Origin: Brachionus plicatilis | Lineage: Eukaryota > Rotifera > Eurotatoria > Ploima > Brachionidae | Assembly (NCBI GenBank): GCA_010279815.1 | Contig: QEOQ01000508.1 | Span: forward strand, 254,936 to 318,935 | DNA length: 64,000 bases | Direction: 5' to 3' | Shown: positions 37,558 to 47,880 of the stretch, piece after piece | Layout: each line of letters begins with the position of its first letter | How positions within the stretch are numbered: position 1 is the first letter of the stretch | Program-made: the position numbers and the translations under genes | The notes under the pieces: model-generated | Databases searched by the model: none | What the model saw: only the letters and a program-made list of their open reading frames with translations | What the model was told of the DNA's origin: nothing

Positions 37558-38589
37558 TTATTTTATAAAGATTTCTAAAGATAGAAAAGCTGTTAAGCTA
37601 ATAAAAACTACATAAAATTCTTTCATATGCGAAAAAATCTGATCCCATAAATTATTTGTTTTTAGACTAGTATCAATCTTTGTGTTGCTAAATAAATTAA
37701 AAAATCTAGATAAACTTACATCACCTAAAAAATCAAATTTCTTATTGACTAAGCTGTTGTATTGATTGCTTAGACTGGAGACACTAGTTAAATCTATGGT
37801 GTAGATATTTGAATTTTTAGAAACAAAGCTTCCAAAAAATGATAAAAATAATGCTATAAATGTCAATACCACTAAAAAAATGATTGTTTTGGGTGAATTG
37901 ATGTTTTTACTAGAGAAAAAATCACTAATCCTTGATTTAGACGACTTTAAAATAAAGCTGCTAAATTTTTTGAAGAGATTTTTTTTTTGTTTCCTATTAG
38001 CTTTTGATGATTTTTTAATTTTATCTTTATGAAAAAGTTCATTAGATGTCCCGCATATTTGGTTCCTATAATTTAAAATATCAAAAAATTTTGCAAAAAT
38101 ATTTGAAAACTTTGAGGAATAAGAGCAAATTTGATCTAAAATCTCAATAGCTATGGATTTATGCCATCGGTTAGACTCTAAATAGCCGATAAAATCAAGT
38201 ACTTTTTGTAAAAGTTTTTGTATGGTTTTGAAATAATTTTTTAGAACTTCATTTTTGCAATCGAATGTTTTTAAATTGCATTCAAGAGCAAATAACCGTT
38301 TGAGCATTGTGTTGAAAAAATATTTTTTTTTGCGTTTGAATTTCTGAGAATATTCAATAGATGAGTTAAATTCATGGATGAATGAGCAACTAAGTTGCGT
38401 TTTTATCTCATGCATTAAATTGGCAAATTTTTCCAAACTTTGCTTTAGTTTGACTATTTCTTCATTGTTAGTGGTAAATTTTATATTTGGTTCTCTTTCA
38501 TTAGCCTCGTAGAATTCAATGAATGTAAGTGCATCGTCCAAAAAGTCTCTTAGATCTAGCAATAAATTCTCAATAATTAAAGACGTCAT
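37558..38589 (-). CDS. Orphan two-pass membrane protein
   Basis: A single uninterrupted frame of 343 aa with no recognised domain. The first about 220 residues are helical and Lys/Phe/Leu-rich with scattered Cys, ending in a very basic stretch (KIKKSSKANRKQKKNLFKKF). A strong hydrophobic segment follows (IIFLVVLTFIALFLSFFG, about residues 237-254) and a second ends the protein (FYVVFISLTAFLSLEIF). The basic patch before the first segment suggests that the large N-terminal part is cytosolic. It lies upstream of the chitinase on the same strand with a 147-bp gap. No introns. Probably lineage-restricted. Confidence 0.7.
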   Translation of the reverse strand: MTSLIIENLLLDLRDFLDDALTFIEFYEANEREPNIKFTTNNEEIVKLKQSLEKFANLMHEIKTQLSCSFIHEFNSSIEYSQKFKRKKKYFFNTMLKRLFALECNLKTFDCKNEVLKNYFKTIQKLLQKVLDFIGYLESNRWHKSIAIEILDQICSYSSKFSNIFAKFFDILNYRNQICGTSNELFHKDKIKKSSKANRKQKKNLFKKFSSFILKSSKSRISDFFSSKNINSPKTIIFLVVLTFIALFLSFFGSFVSKNSNIYTIDLTSVSSLSNQYNSLVNKKFDFLGDVSLSRFFNLFSNTKIDTSLKTNNLWDQIFSHMKEFYVVFISLTAFLSLEIFIK

Positions 38590-38973
38590 CTTATTTAATG
38601 GCCATTTTTCGATCTTTTTATTCTATCTATCCAAGTTTCTATGACAAAAAAATAATTTAAAATTTTTTTTTTATTAAATTTTTAACTATGAAACTAATTC
38701 TGAGTGAATTGGCTTTATAAAGTCGATAAAATTTGAATAAAAGAGACGCGTTTTTTTAAGAAACAAATTAAAAAATTTCCGATAACGAGTCCCTTCCATA
38801 TTTTCACTTAATCCTTTAGTATTTTTACAATTATTTAATTGAATATTAAATTACAGAATATAAAATTTTAATTTTTATTTTGAAAAATAAAATATTAGAC
38901 AGTCTCTAAATTTTAAAATTTTTAGGTATTTTAGGTAATCATTAAATTCTAATTTAAATTCTACAAATCTTGA

Positions 38974-39189
38974 TTATCTCCGAGGAGGACAACCTCCTCC
39001 ACATCTCCTTGGCGCGCATTGATTTTGGCCTGCATTACCACATCTGCCCATTGGATATCCGTTCATCAAGCCAGGTCCGCAACCTCCTTGTCCATATGGA
39101 AATGGAGTGCCATTCATTTGTCCAAAATAATGCACAATTGGCATCGAATAACTAAAACCATACATTTGAAAAGGCATAAGTCCAATCAT
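38974..39189 (-). CDS. Small Gly/Pro/Cys-rich protein (71 aa)
   Basis: MIGLMPFQMYGFSYSMPIVH is followed by a Gly/Asn/Pro-rich centre and a Cys/Arg-rich tail (CAPRRCGGGCPPRR) with six cysteines in the last 36 residues. The base composition is much more GC-rich than the surroundings. A TATA box lies at the right distance upstream and AATAAA on the - strand near 38874-38879 lies downstream, so this looks like a compact, strongly expressed gene. The N-terminus is hydrophobic but not a clear signal peptide. The function is unknown; structural or cuticular proteins have similar composition. The overlapping + strand frames are taken as shadows. Confidence 0.65.
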   Translation of the reverse strand: MIGLMPFQMYGFSYSMPIVHYFGQMNGTPFPYGQGGCGPGLMNGYPMGRCGNAGQNQCAPRRCGGGCPPRR

Positions 39190-39229
39190 TTTACAAAATT
39201 TGATTCCTCAAAGCATCCAAATTTAGCTT

Positions 39230-39237
39230 TATTTATA
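39230..39237 (-). promoter_or_regulatory. TATA box of the small Gly/Cys-rich gene
   Basis: TATAAATA on the - strand lies 41 bp before the ATG at 39189. With a start site about 30 bp downstream, the 5' UTR would be only 10-15 nt. The surrounding CTGTATAAATAAAGC is the clearest core-promoter sequence in the window. Confidence 0.55.
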
Positions 39238-39289
39238 CAGATTGATGATGATGAATTGATTAATTCAATGTTAAAGAATTGATGCTATT

Positions 39290-41840
39290 TGACATATGAA
39301 TTAATTTTCGATTTTAGCATAAAACTTTTTTTTTTATTAAAGAGAAGCTTTTAAGAAAAGCTTTGTAATAGACCTTCGCTTTTTTATCAACACAAAAATG
39401 GTATTTAGAAAATTAACGAAAATTCAATTAATGCTTTCTTTAAAATGTAAACATAGATCTTTTAATTGTAGTTCTAATAGTTGACATCGTATTAACCTTT
39501 TATTTTTTAAGTTTGGCTTTTAAAAAAATTAATATTGATGAATTTTAGCATTAGGCTAAAATGTAAAAGGTTTTTGGAAAAAAAATTCTTTATAATTCTA
39601 TCAAGATCTATAAAAAAGAATCAATTTTTCGGGTATTAAATAAAAAATTTTATAAATTCGCATTTGTAATGCTACGAAAATTTTCCATGGATTTTACATA
39701 CTATTTTATTTAAGCAAAAATCTTATTTTTTTCATAAAAAATATTCTGTTAAGAAAAACTAGCAAAAGATATAATTGAAATTAAATCTTGCCAAATATTT
39801 GTTTCACCAAAAACTAAAAAATTTCGACACATCAGAATCAAAGGCAATCGAAATCTTGAAAAGACTAAATATGAGAATACATAAAGGAATACAAAATTTT
39901 GAAAAGTAACCTGACAATTCGATGACCAAATCAGCCAAGTAAATGGCAGTAACCTTTGATGCATCAATGTCAAAGTTTATAATTTTGTCCTTTTAACTTG
40001 ATACCAAAAAAGAAATATTTTAGAAAGAAAGAGTAGCTAATGTCACCTTAATTCAAGTAATTTGGTACCATGATATTAACAAAAAAAACAAAATATTTTA
40101 ATACTGTCCAAAATCTTTTCGAGTCCGTTTTTTCAAGATATTTAGCGCAACTATGGACAAATCTCTTAGATCCATCTAACTATTGCTCTCGAAAAAAAAT
40201 CATGTTTTTTTACGTTTTCTAAAAAATTTTTAAGATAATTTAACTCATACTTGATTCATATTCTCGTAGAATGTATACACCTTTTGATAAAAAATTATGT
40301 TTTTTTTTTAATTATTAGCAAAAAAAAAATTTATGAATTTTAATTTTTTAATCCTTATAATTTTTTTCATTAAAAGCTTTGTTTTAATTAAGAGATCATG
40401 TATTAAATTTTTGAAATTAAAAATGGCAATTAAATAACCTTCATAAAAACGAAATAAAATTTAAAAACTTGGATATTCAATGAAATATTAGGGTTATATC
40501 GTATAGCAATAAAAGAAAGAAATTGACAACTTTCTTTAATAGCTTGAAAGTTTAAAATAAATATATTTAGTTTAAATAAATTATTTCTATGATTTTTTTT
40601 CTACATTTTGTCCCCCCTTTTTCCTAAATAAAAAATTCGAACTTGAAAAACATTTCAAGATGCCTAAAATTTTATTTTATTTATTTTGAAATTAAAAAAA
40701 ATAAAAAGTTGAGTGATTTTTATTCAAACTCACACTCATACTCAAAAAAAAATACTTAGAATTGTCTGTACATAATACATTATTCTCAAAACTGAAAATT
40801 TTGTGAAACTTGCTTTTTTTTTAATATTTTTTATAAGAATATTTTATAAGTTTCATTCTAAAAAAATTATCCTAAAATCTCACTATGACTCAAAATTTTA
40901 AAATTATTTTCAGATTTTTAGGAATTTTCAAAAATTTCGGGAATTTGTTTTAAAAGTCAAAATCATGACTTGTATTAGTTAGAATATAATTCAAGCAGAT
41001 TAAAGTTTATGGTTTCGTGAAATATAATACATATTAATAACAAAAAATAAAAAAATTTCCTTATTTTTTTTAGTATATCAATATGTAATTTCTGTAAATT
41101 CAACCATTTATTAGAAAATGCAAAATTTTCAGAAAATTCAATTTTTAATAATCTGAATATTTATCTGTTTTGCATAAATAATTGAAATAAGAAAGCACGT
41201 TGCGTTTTTTTTTAAAAAGCTAATTTTCTGCAACAAAAAAACGATTTATTGTTTATTTATTTTTTGTCGCTTCTTAATAAATTAAAATGTTGAATCAGCT
41301 AAATCATGATATTTTTAAAATGTTTTGGTTACGCCTTTCACATTTGAACTTGCTTATCTGGGAAAAAAAAATTGAAATTGAAATTGAAATTACTTAATGA
41401 GAAAAAAATCTATTTTTATTTTAAAATCATTATTTCATTTTATTATTTTTTACAGAATGAGAATTCTATTCTTCTTTCTTAGATCGAAAACCCTTATCAA
41501 GATTGTTTTTGCCAAGAATTGTGTTAATTCAAATAGAAGGTCAAAATCATTAAATGGGTTTATCATTTTGATAAAATAGTATCTCAATATGAGAAATAGT
41601 TCGTAAAGATGAATTTTAATTTAAACTTATCTCCAGTATTAAAATATGATTAATAAATTAACTTTTGAAATCGGTAATAGTTTATTTTTAAAATTATTTA
41701 GTCTAGTCATTTAATGAATTTTTTTTATTTTACATTCACCATTCTGTAGAAAGGCTCTCTTATTATTAAATTTTACAGACTGGCTTTAGAATTAGAATTT
41801 TTCAAGATACGATTTTAATTTTTTCTTATTTTTAATTTTT
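39290..41840. other. Gene desert, left part
   Basis: About 2.5 kb of AT-rich sequence with homopolymer runs. The frames at 39749-39973 (-) and 41397-41579 (+) show no family signature. Nothing else is supported here. Confidence 0.6.
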
Positions 41841-41873
41841 TTTTGGTAGAATAACAAGACTCGGTATTATTTT

Positions 41874-42323
41874 GTAGCCTAGTACAGAAATTTTTGATCA
41901 TTAACTCAAAATTAAAGATTTAAATTATGAAAAACTTATCATCAACGATATCTTCAACAGCCTTAATTTTATTTTAATAAAATCATTAAATAAACTTCAA
42001 ATTTATATTCAAATACAACTACAACTGTAAAGATAATTATTTGAAAAACAGATTTTTATTATTAAATTATTAAATTAAATTATTTATTTATAATTAAAAT
42101 TTAAAACTTAAATCAAAGTTTTTTAAAAAAATTAAAATTCTGTTAATTCTGATCCTTTATAAGTGTGTAGTATGTTTATTAATTTCATTACACACATTAA
42201 TATTAATATTACATAATGTTTAATATTTAATAATGTGTAATATAAATTTATCAGATTAGATGTGTAATATGCACCTAAATTTCGAATATCACAAAACCAC
42301 TACTGTTTTAATTTTTAGTGTCT
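41874..42323. repeat. Dispersed repeat R2, copy A
   Basis: Shares ordered blocks with 48985-49271: a GTAGCCTAG block, a middle block around GATTATTTGAAAAA/CAGATTTTTA and TTTAAAACTT, and the end block GCACCTAAATTTCGAATA through CCACTAC to TTTTTAGTGTCT. Copy A is longer (450 bp against 287 bp). The identity of the transposon family is not known. Confidence 0.6.
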
Positions 42324-42587
42324 CTTTTTGGATAAAGAGGCATTTTTTGTTTAAATTTTATAAAACTGAAATTGATTTTGCCGAGATTGAATCGATTTTT
42401 AAACTCTGCACTGTACTTGCTCAGTTGATAAGAATATTGTTTAATGGCGTTCAAAATGCAGAAAATAGCAGAGTATTTTGCAGACATTTTCTACTGCATT
42501 AAGCAAATTTGCTAATAATTTAGCATTTTATGGAACTAAATTATCCCCTTTAGTAAAAAAGTTATTCAAGTTTTTCTGAATTTAAAA

Positions 42588-43450
42588 TAGTGATGTTATT
42601 TGAACAATTTTTATTCGGATAAATCAGATTCGAAGAATTATTTTATTTAAACCAAAAATTCGAATTTTTAAATATCTTAATTAGAAACTAAAATTTTTTT
42701 TTAAATTAAGTTAATTATTCAAATAAAATATGATCTAAATTTAAAAGACAAATTTTTTTTGATTTGAAAACAAAAATCAGTTAAAAAAGAAATCAAATGT
42801 GCAATTAGGCTAAAAATTTGACTAAATGCACAAAAAAAATTTTTGTAATTTGAAAAAGCGATTTATTATTTGTTTAAATTAAAGTTAAATTCCTGAATAT
42901 AATTAAAAAAATATTAAATGATGGTATGGTTTTACCAATTTTTGAGAGTCTCAAAACAGAAATAACGCTGTCAAAGGAAGACAAACTTCTAACTAGAGTA
43001 TTGAAAAGCTAGTTAGAAGTTTACAGCTTTTTTCCGGCGGAACAGCTTTTTTCACATACAGGTAATACTCTTTGGGATAGACGCAACAGATTGTCGCCTG
43101 ACAAATTATACAAAATTATGGTAATTCAAGAGAGTTTATAGTGTATTGTATTCAAATTTTTAAAAAATATTTATTAGACAATTTTTTATTCGATTCGTTT
43201 TTTTCTTTTTAAATTAATTCGATTTTAAAATTCAAATATATAATTAATTTTTTTCCTTATTTAAATTTTTTTTTATTTGGTTTTAGTAATTGAATTATCA
43301 TTTATTCAAACTTTGGAATCAAATAAAAATTTATTTGTTATTCCAAGTTAAATTTATTTTTGTTTGAATTCAATATTTAAATAAAATTGTCTAAAATTTG
43401 GATGAAATTTAAACAAATTTTGAAAATCGTCAATCCAAATAACATCACTA
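42588..43450 (+). mobile_element. hAT-superfamily DNA transposon derivative with intact 8-bp target duplication
   Basis: The element is 863 bp. Its ends are perfect 15-bp inverted repeats starting TAGTGATGTTATTTG, which fit the hAT terminal pattern (T/C)A(A/G)NG. It is flanked by the direct repeat ATTTAAAA at 42580-42587 and 43451-43458, the 8-bp duplication expected of hAT transposases. The interior keeps a decayed piece of a transposase C-terminus. It is far too short to be autonomous. Confidence 0.85.
42905..43141 (+). pseudogene. Decayed hAT transposase C-terminal (dimerisation) domain
   Basis: One frame reads PIFESLKTEITLSKEDKL, then an in-frame TAG after RVLKS, then AEQLFSHTGNT, RRNRLSPDKLYKIM and stop. 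The pair of motifs FS-x-x-G and RNRL-S-P-x-x-x-x-K-L is the signature of the hATC domain. The internal stop and the absence of the DDE core make it non-functional. Confidence 0.75.
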
Positions 43451-43485
43451 ATTTAAAAGATCGAATTGAAACGAACTTCACAACC

Positions 43486-44426
43486 AACCACCACTCTTCC
43501 GTAGGTTAGTTTCATAATCATTAAATTTTACAGGTCTACTTAAAAATTAAGAATTTTTCATAATGAGATTTAAAATTTTCCTTGAAAAAACTTTTTTTAA
43601 GTGATTTAATAAGGGTGGTATTTATTATATCAGCAAATATGTAAAATTTATAATCAAAAAATAAATTAAATATCATTGAAAAAATGAAATTTATCACCAA
43701 ATTTATTAAAATTTCATCGAATATAAAAATATATATATATATTAATTTTCAAAACATTCATCATCAAAATTAACGAAAATTTAGATTAATTAAGTAGTAA
43801 ATATTCATGAGAAATTTTTTTTTTATTAAATTAAAAAAATTATTATAACCAAAATCAATAAAAATATAAAATATAAAAAAAATAACTCAATTAAGCTTTT
43901 TTGAATAGTTAAGATCAACCACGAGTTGTTTTTTTCACCAAAGTATCCTAGCATTATCAGGAATTTTAGAAAATTATTCTGAACAGCAATATATATACAA
44001 TGTTTGTATGCATAACTTTTTGAATATTTTCGATAATCAAATATGATTCTCCTACATATAATATAACCAATTATTTTAATTCACATCAGTTGATATATGT
44101 AAGGTACACTTTCATTATTTACAAAATCATCGAAATTTTTCTAATTTTTTTTCAAATTCGAATTTCGGGCTTTTTTGAACTAATTCTTTGTTTAATTTGA
44201 ATTGGGAATCGAAAAACGTTGATAGGAAGTAGAATAAACAATAATTTGATTGCAAAACTACTCGTATAAGAATTAATAAATCATATTTAAAATTCGATAT
44301 TTTTTACATTAAATTTTAAAATAATCTGTAATATTTTATTATTTTAATGTATTGTTAATTCACTTCAAAAATTTAATTTTGATGGATAAATTTTTATTTT
44401 GATAAAAGATTTGAGTGAAAAATTTT
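43486..44426. other. AT-rich stretch without recognised content
   Basis: About 0.9 kb, including a short (TA)n run near 43730-43742. No coding frame and no clear repeat apart from the flanking elements. Confidence 0.6.
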
Positions 44427-44725
44427 TGCATCTTGAAGTTGATGATCAATTCAAAATATCATTTCAATTCAAAACGTTTATCTTTAGATATTAAAATGAA
44501 TCTTTGATTAAATTTAAATAATTTTAGTGTAACATGATTAGTATGTTATGTAGATTTAAAATTAAAATAAAAAAAATAAATTTTTTCAATCGATTGATAA
44601 AATCGATTTTTAATTTATTTAACCTTTTTTTTTGTAAAGTACATTAAAATTATTTAAATTAAATCAAAGATTCATTTTAATATCTAAAGATAAAAGTTTT
44701 GAATTGATTATCAACTTTAAGATGC
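44427..44725. repeat. Imperfect foldback repeat (about 90-105-bp arms)
   Basis: The left arm 44427-44531, from GCATCTTGAAGTTGATGATC to TTAAATAATTTTAGTGTA, is mirrored by the right arm 44640-44725. The shared core includes TATCTTTAGATATTAAAATG and AATCTTTGATT. The left arm has about 17 extra bases in the middle. The loop is about 108 bp. It looks like an old foldback MITE; the borders are unclear. Confidence 0.7.
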
Positions 44726-44984
44726 CAAAATGTGATGCCAAATTCTGATTTATTTAATGTTGAAAATTTTTATTCCCATTTATTATTTGAATGCATTGTT
44801 TAGATCTTATTAAATCACTGATTTAAAATTGTCAATTTATTAGTAAAAAGAAATCAATTACCTTTTTAAAATTTGCAATAACTATCTCACTTTCAAGTTT
44901 ATTCCACATTTTAATATTCGGAACAGTTAATGAGACTAGTGGATAATAGAAGAGGGGCTCATTTTTACAGTACGTTAAAGCTTT

Positions 44985-45990
44985 TTTTATTCATTAGAAA
45001 ATTATGAATTAAAAAGCTTAACTAATGAACCTCCACGAATTAGTATTTCAAACATTTTTAATGAAAATAGAGTAAAGTTAATCTATATAGATCATATTTT
45101 ACAGCAAAAAAATTCTGACTCATTTTCAAGTATTATTGGTTTTCCATTCAGTGATCACAAATTTACATTAGGTTCATTTCCTATTCCTTTTGAAAAACCT
45201 ATTCAGATTTCATCACTATTTAGGCTAATTACTGATAAGAACATTGAAAAAATAGGAAATTTTTTAGATAAATTTGATAATAACTTGCTTACAAAATTAG
45301 ATACAATAGAAGAGAAGTGGGTTTAATAAAAAATAGTGTTTTTACTTCCATAGAAGTATCTTGTCCATTAAAAAAAACCAAAGCAAAAGAAAAAGGCCAT
45401 CAATTAATGGACTGACAAAAAAACTACATATGATGACAAATAAATTAATTGACTGATAAAAAAATGATTTGAGTGGCAAAAATACTTTTTTGACTATTTA
45501 ATTATTTTTACAACATATTAATGATTTTGAGGTGACAATAAAAATCAAAATCTTGAACTATAGCACCAAAATCGGAAGGAAGTTCCAGACGATTATGACA
45601 AACCGTTTTGTCCAAATCTCATCATTGAGCTAGAGTCACAATTAAAAGTAAAAGTAAAAGTAGACAATCTCCGTGATTTGATTCTGAATTAGGATCATTA
45701 AGAAATTACAGCGACAATTGCAATCAGAATTAATTAATTAACAAAAATAATCAGAATCTTTTTTGAGTATAGGGAGGCTAGAAAGGAGTTAGCTAAAAAA
45801 GTCAATCGTCAAAAGATAAAATCATACTTTGAGGCAAAAACAATCAAGGACTATAAAAATTCTAGAAAATTCTGAAATTTTTATAAATCATCTATAAAAC
45901 TTAGAGAAGATGCTGACTTTGACAGCTTTCCAGAAGAACTATTTTGGGATGATAACAAGCCCCATGCACTGTTGATAAAGTGGAAATGTT
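44985..45990 (+). pseudogene. LINE-type non-LTR retrotransposon relic (endonuclease end and linker)
   Basis: Frame 44985-45326 reads IYIDHILQQKN, then IIGFPFSDHKFTLGSFPIPF. The ID(H/Y)I and SDH motifs are the last two catalytic motifs of the APE-type endonuclease of LINE elements. Further on (about 45375-45450) RPSINGLTKKLHMMTNKL and (about 45750-45960) EARKELAKKVNRQKI, NSRKF-stop-NFYKSSIKL and FPEELFWDDNKPH fit the region between endonuclease and reverse transcriptase. Several frameshifts and a TGA in place of a conserved Trp show that it is dead. No reverse transcriptase core follows. Confidence 0.6.
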
Positions 45991-46157
45991 TAATAGCTGC
46001 TTTGCGTCTAATCAATCTTCATTTTTATCCAGTGAAAATTATTATTCAAGCTGATAATAGAAGAGGAGCTCATCTTTCCAGTACCTTTATGAGCAACGAT
46101 TCCGACCTGACACAGATGTTGCTACATCTAGTTGATCAAATTACGTTTTACGTTTAA

Positions 46158-47223
46158 TCATAGAAAAGTTTTCGAGTCGAATTTTATTAACAGAACAGAT
46201 AACAATTATTATGAAAATAATTTAAGATCAAACAATGTTAAAAATTCTTAAAACCGTCCGAAAATGTCCCAATATTTCAATAATTGTAATTTTTCTCTAG
46301 ATAATTAAATAACTTTAAAGCTTACCTACCAAAAGGTGAAGAAAATTCTTTTAAAAAAATCCATTGTCAACAAAATCTTAGTAAAGTCTTTTAAAAAAGA
46401 AAAAAAAATTTAATAGGAAAAAAGTTGCCATATTCGATATGTCGGCTGGCTTAAGTAAGTAGCTAAAAAGTCAAGGAGAATATATTTATTTTCACAATAA
46501 TTTTTATGATTGACTTTTTCAATTACCTCAATCAAAGTTCAAGTTTATTAGAAGAATTTTGAAATTTAAATTTCTTATACAATCAAGCTTAATCACTAGA
46601 TATGACTTTGTTTGAATTTTCGAAATATTTCAGCAACAACAACAACCAGAAAAATGACTAAATAGTCTCATAACTTAATTGCGTGAATCTATGGTCTGAA
46701 TAATAAAAATAATTAGCTTGAAAAAAATTCTGGTTTATTCTAAAGACAAATTTTAGGTTGCTTTCAATCGAATATTTCTCAAATGAATAAATTAATGATC
46801 AAGTTGTTGGTCGATTCGCCCAAAAAATCCCATTCCAAATCCCATATCAATAATTGCTAGTTCAACTAAGCTCTTAGACAATTCGCTAATCCTTCACAAA
46901 AATGTACATTCTCAAAAATGCCTTTTAATTTAGACCAAACTGAAGCAAACCTATTATCATAATTAATTATCTGAATAATAAATGAATAAATTCCCAAATT
47001 ATGATTAAAATACGAGCACAGTACATAGATTGTATCCCTTGTTATTTTTCATATTTTCGTTCTTCTATTTTTTGACTAAAGAGAGAGAGAGAGAGAAAGA
47101 GAGAGAAAAATGTATGAAATTTTAAGAGACACTAAGATTTAACATTGAACGCCAACTAAGAAAAAACTTTACTCATTTATCTTTGCTTTTTGATCACATA
47201 TAGATTTTATAATTTATATTAAC
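46158..47223. other. RAB5 upstream region
   Basis: AT-rich DNA with a (GA)n run at about 47081-47106. A 3' splice-site-like CACATATAG ends at 47201, 22 nt before the RAB5 ATG, with a pyrimidine-rich lead. It may belong to a 5' UTR intron or a trans-splice site. No other coding sequence is seen. Confidence 0.5.
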
Positions 47224-47880
47224 ATGTCATCCCAAACAAGAACAGGCTCTGGCGGTGGCGGAACAGTTAATAAGACTTGTCAGTTTAAACTTGTGCTGCT
47301 GGGCGAGTCGTCCGTAGGCAAGTCAAGTTTAGTGCTTCGTTTTGTCAAGGGCCAGTTTCATGAATTCCAAGAGAGCACCATCGGAGCAGCTTTTCTAACC
47401 CAGACCATCCAGATAGACGACACCACGGTCAAATTCGAAATTTGGGACACGGCTGGCCAGGAGCGCTACCATTCCCTGGCGCCCATGTACTACCGAGGCG
47501 CCCAAGCAGCCATTGTAGTCTACGACATATCCAACAAAGAGACATTTCAGAAGGCGCAGACATGGGTCAAAGAACTCCAGCGTCAGGCTAGTCCCAACAT
47601 TGTTATCGCTCTGGCCGGAAACAAGCTCGATTTGGCAAACAAACGAGCTGTTTCGTACGATGAAGCCAAGCAGTATGCAGACGAGCATTCGCTTTTGTTC
47701 ATGGAAACTTCGGCCAAAACGGCCGCCAATGTTATGGACATATTTACATCAATTGCCAAAAAGCTACCCAAGACCGACTTGAGCGAACAAATGTCCAGAA
47801 CGAGTCAGACCAGAAGCGGAGTGAATGTTGGCAGCGCGAACCAGAATCAACCAGCAACCTCCGGCTGTGCTTGCAAATAG
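47224..47880 (+). CDS. RAB5: Rab5 early-endosome GTPase (intronless)
   Basis: 218 aa in a single exon. The P-loop GESSVGKSS, switch [38 protein letters not shown] and ETSAK are all present, and the Rab5-specific [11 protein letters not shown] and [15 protein letters not shown] segments leave no doubt. Family role: early endosome fusion and traffic. The N-terminus has a Gly-rich variable tail. The C-terminus ends SGCACK, giving a C-x-C pair for geranylgeranylation followed by one extra Lys. The coding region is clearly richer in G and C than every neighbour and has no introns, which suggests a retro-copied gene or strong codon selection. AATAAA at 48089-48094 is a likely poly(A) signal. Confidence 0.97.
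   Translation: MSSQTRTGSGGGGTVNKTCQFKLVLLGESSVGKSSLVLRFVKGQFHEFQESTIGAAFLTQTIQIDDTTVKFEIWDTAGQERYHSLAPMYYRGAQAAIVVYDISNKETFQKAQTWVKELQRQASPNIVIALAGNKLDLANKRAVSYDEAKQYADEHSLLFMETSAKTAANVMDIFTSIAKKLPKTDLSEQMSRTSQTRSGVNVGSANQNQPATSGCACK

Larger units (their letters stand above)
42490..43485. repeat. Dispersed repeat R1, copy 2 (interrupted by the hAT element)
   Basis: The left part 42490-42587 and right part 43459-43485 together match copy 1 at 23157-23265. The interruption is exactly the hAT element plus one copy of its 8-bp target duplication. This proves that the hAT insertion is younger than the repeat. Confidence 0.8.

Noticed and set aside
38970..39282. Overlapping + strand frames opposite the small Gly/Cys-rich gene
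   Set aside because: The - strand frame has the TATA box, poly(A) signal and distinctive composition; the + frames look like its complement.
39749..39973. 74-codon - strand frame, considered as an integrase piece
   Set aside because: Another frame gives a vaguely integrase-like string, but no catalytic motif or continuous similarity is visible.
47395..47771. Open frames on the - strand inside RAB5
   Set aside because: Shadow frames of the GC-rich RAB5 coding sequence.
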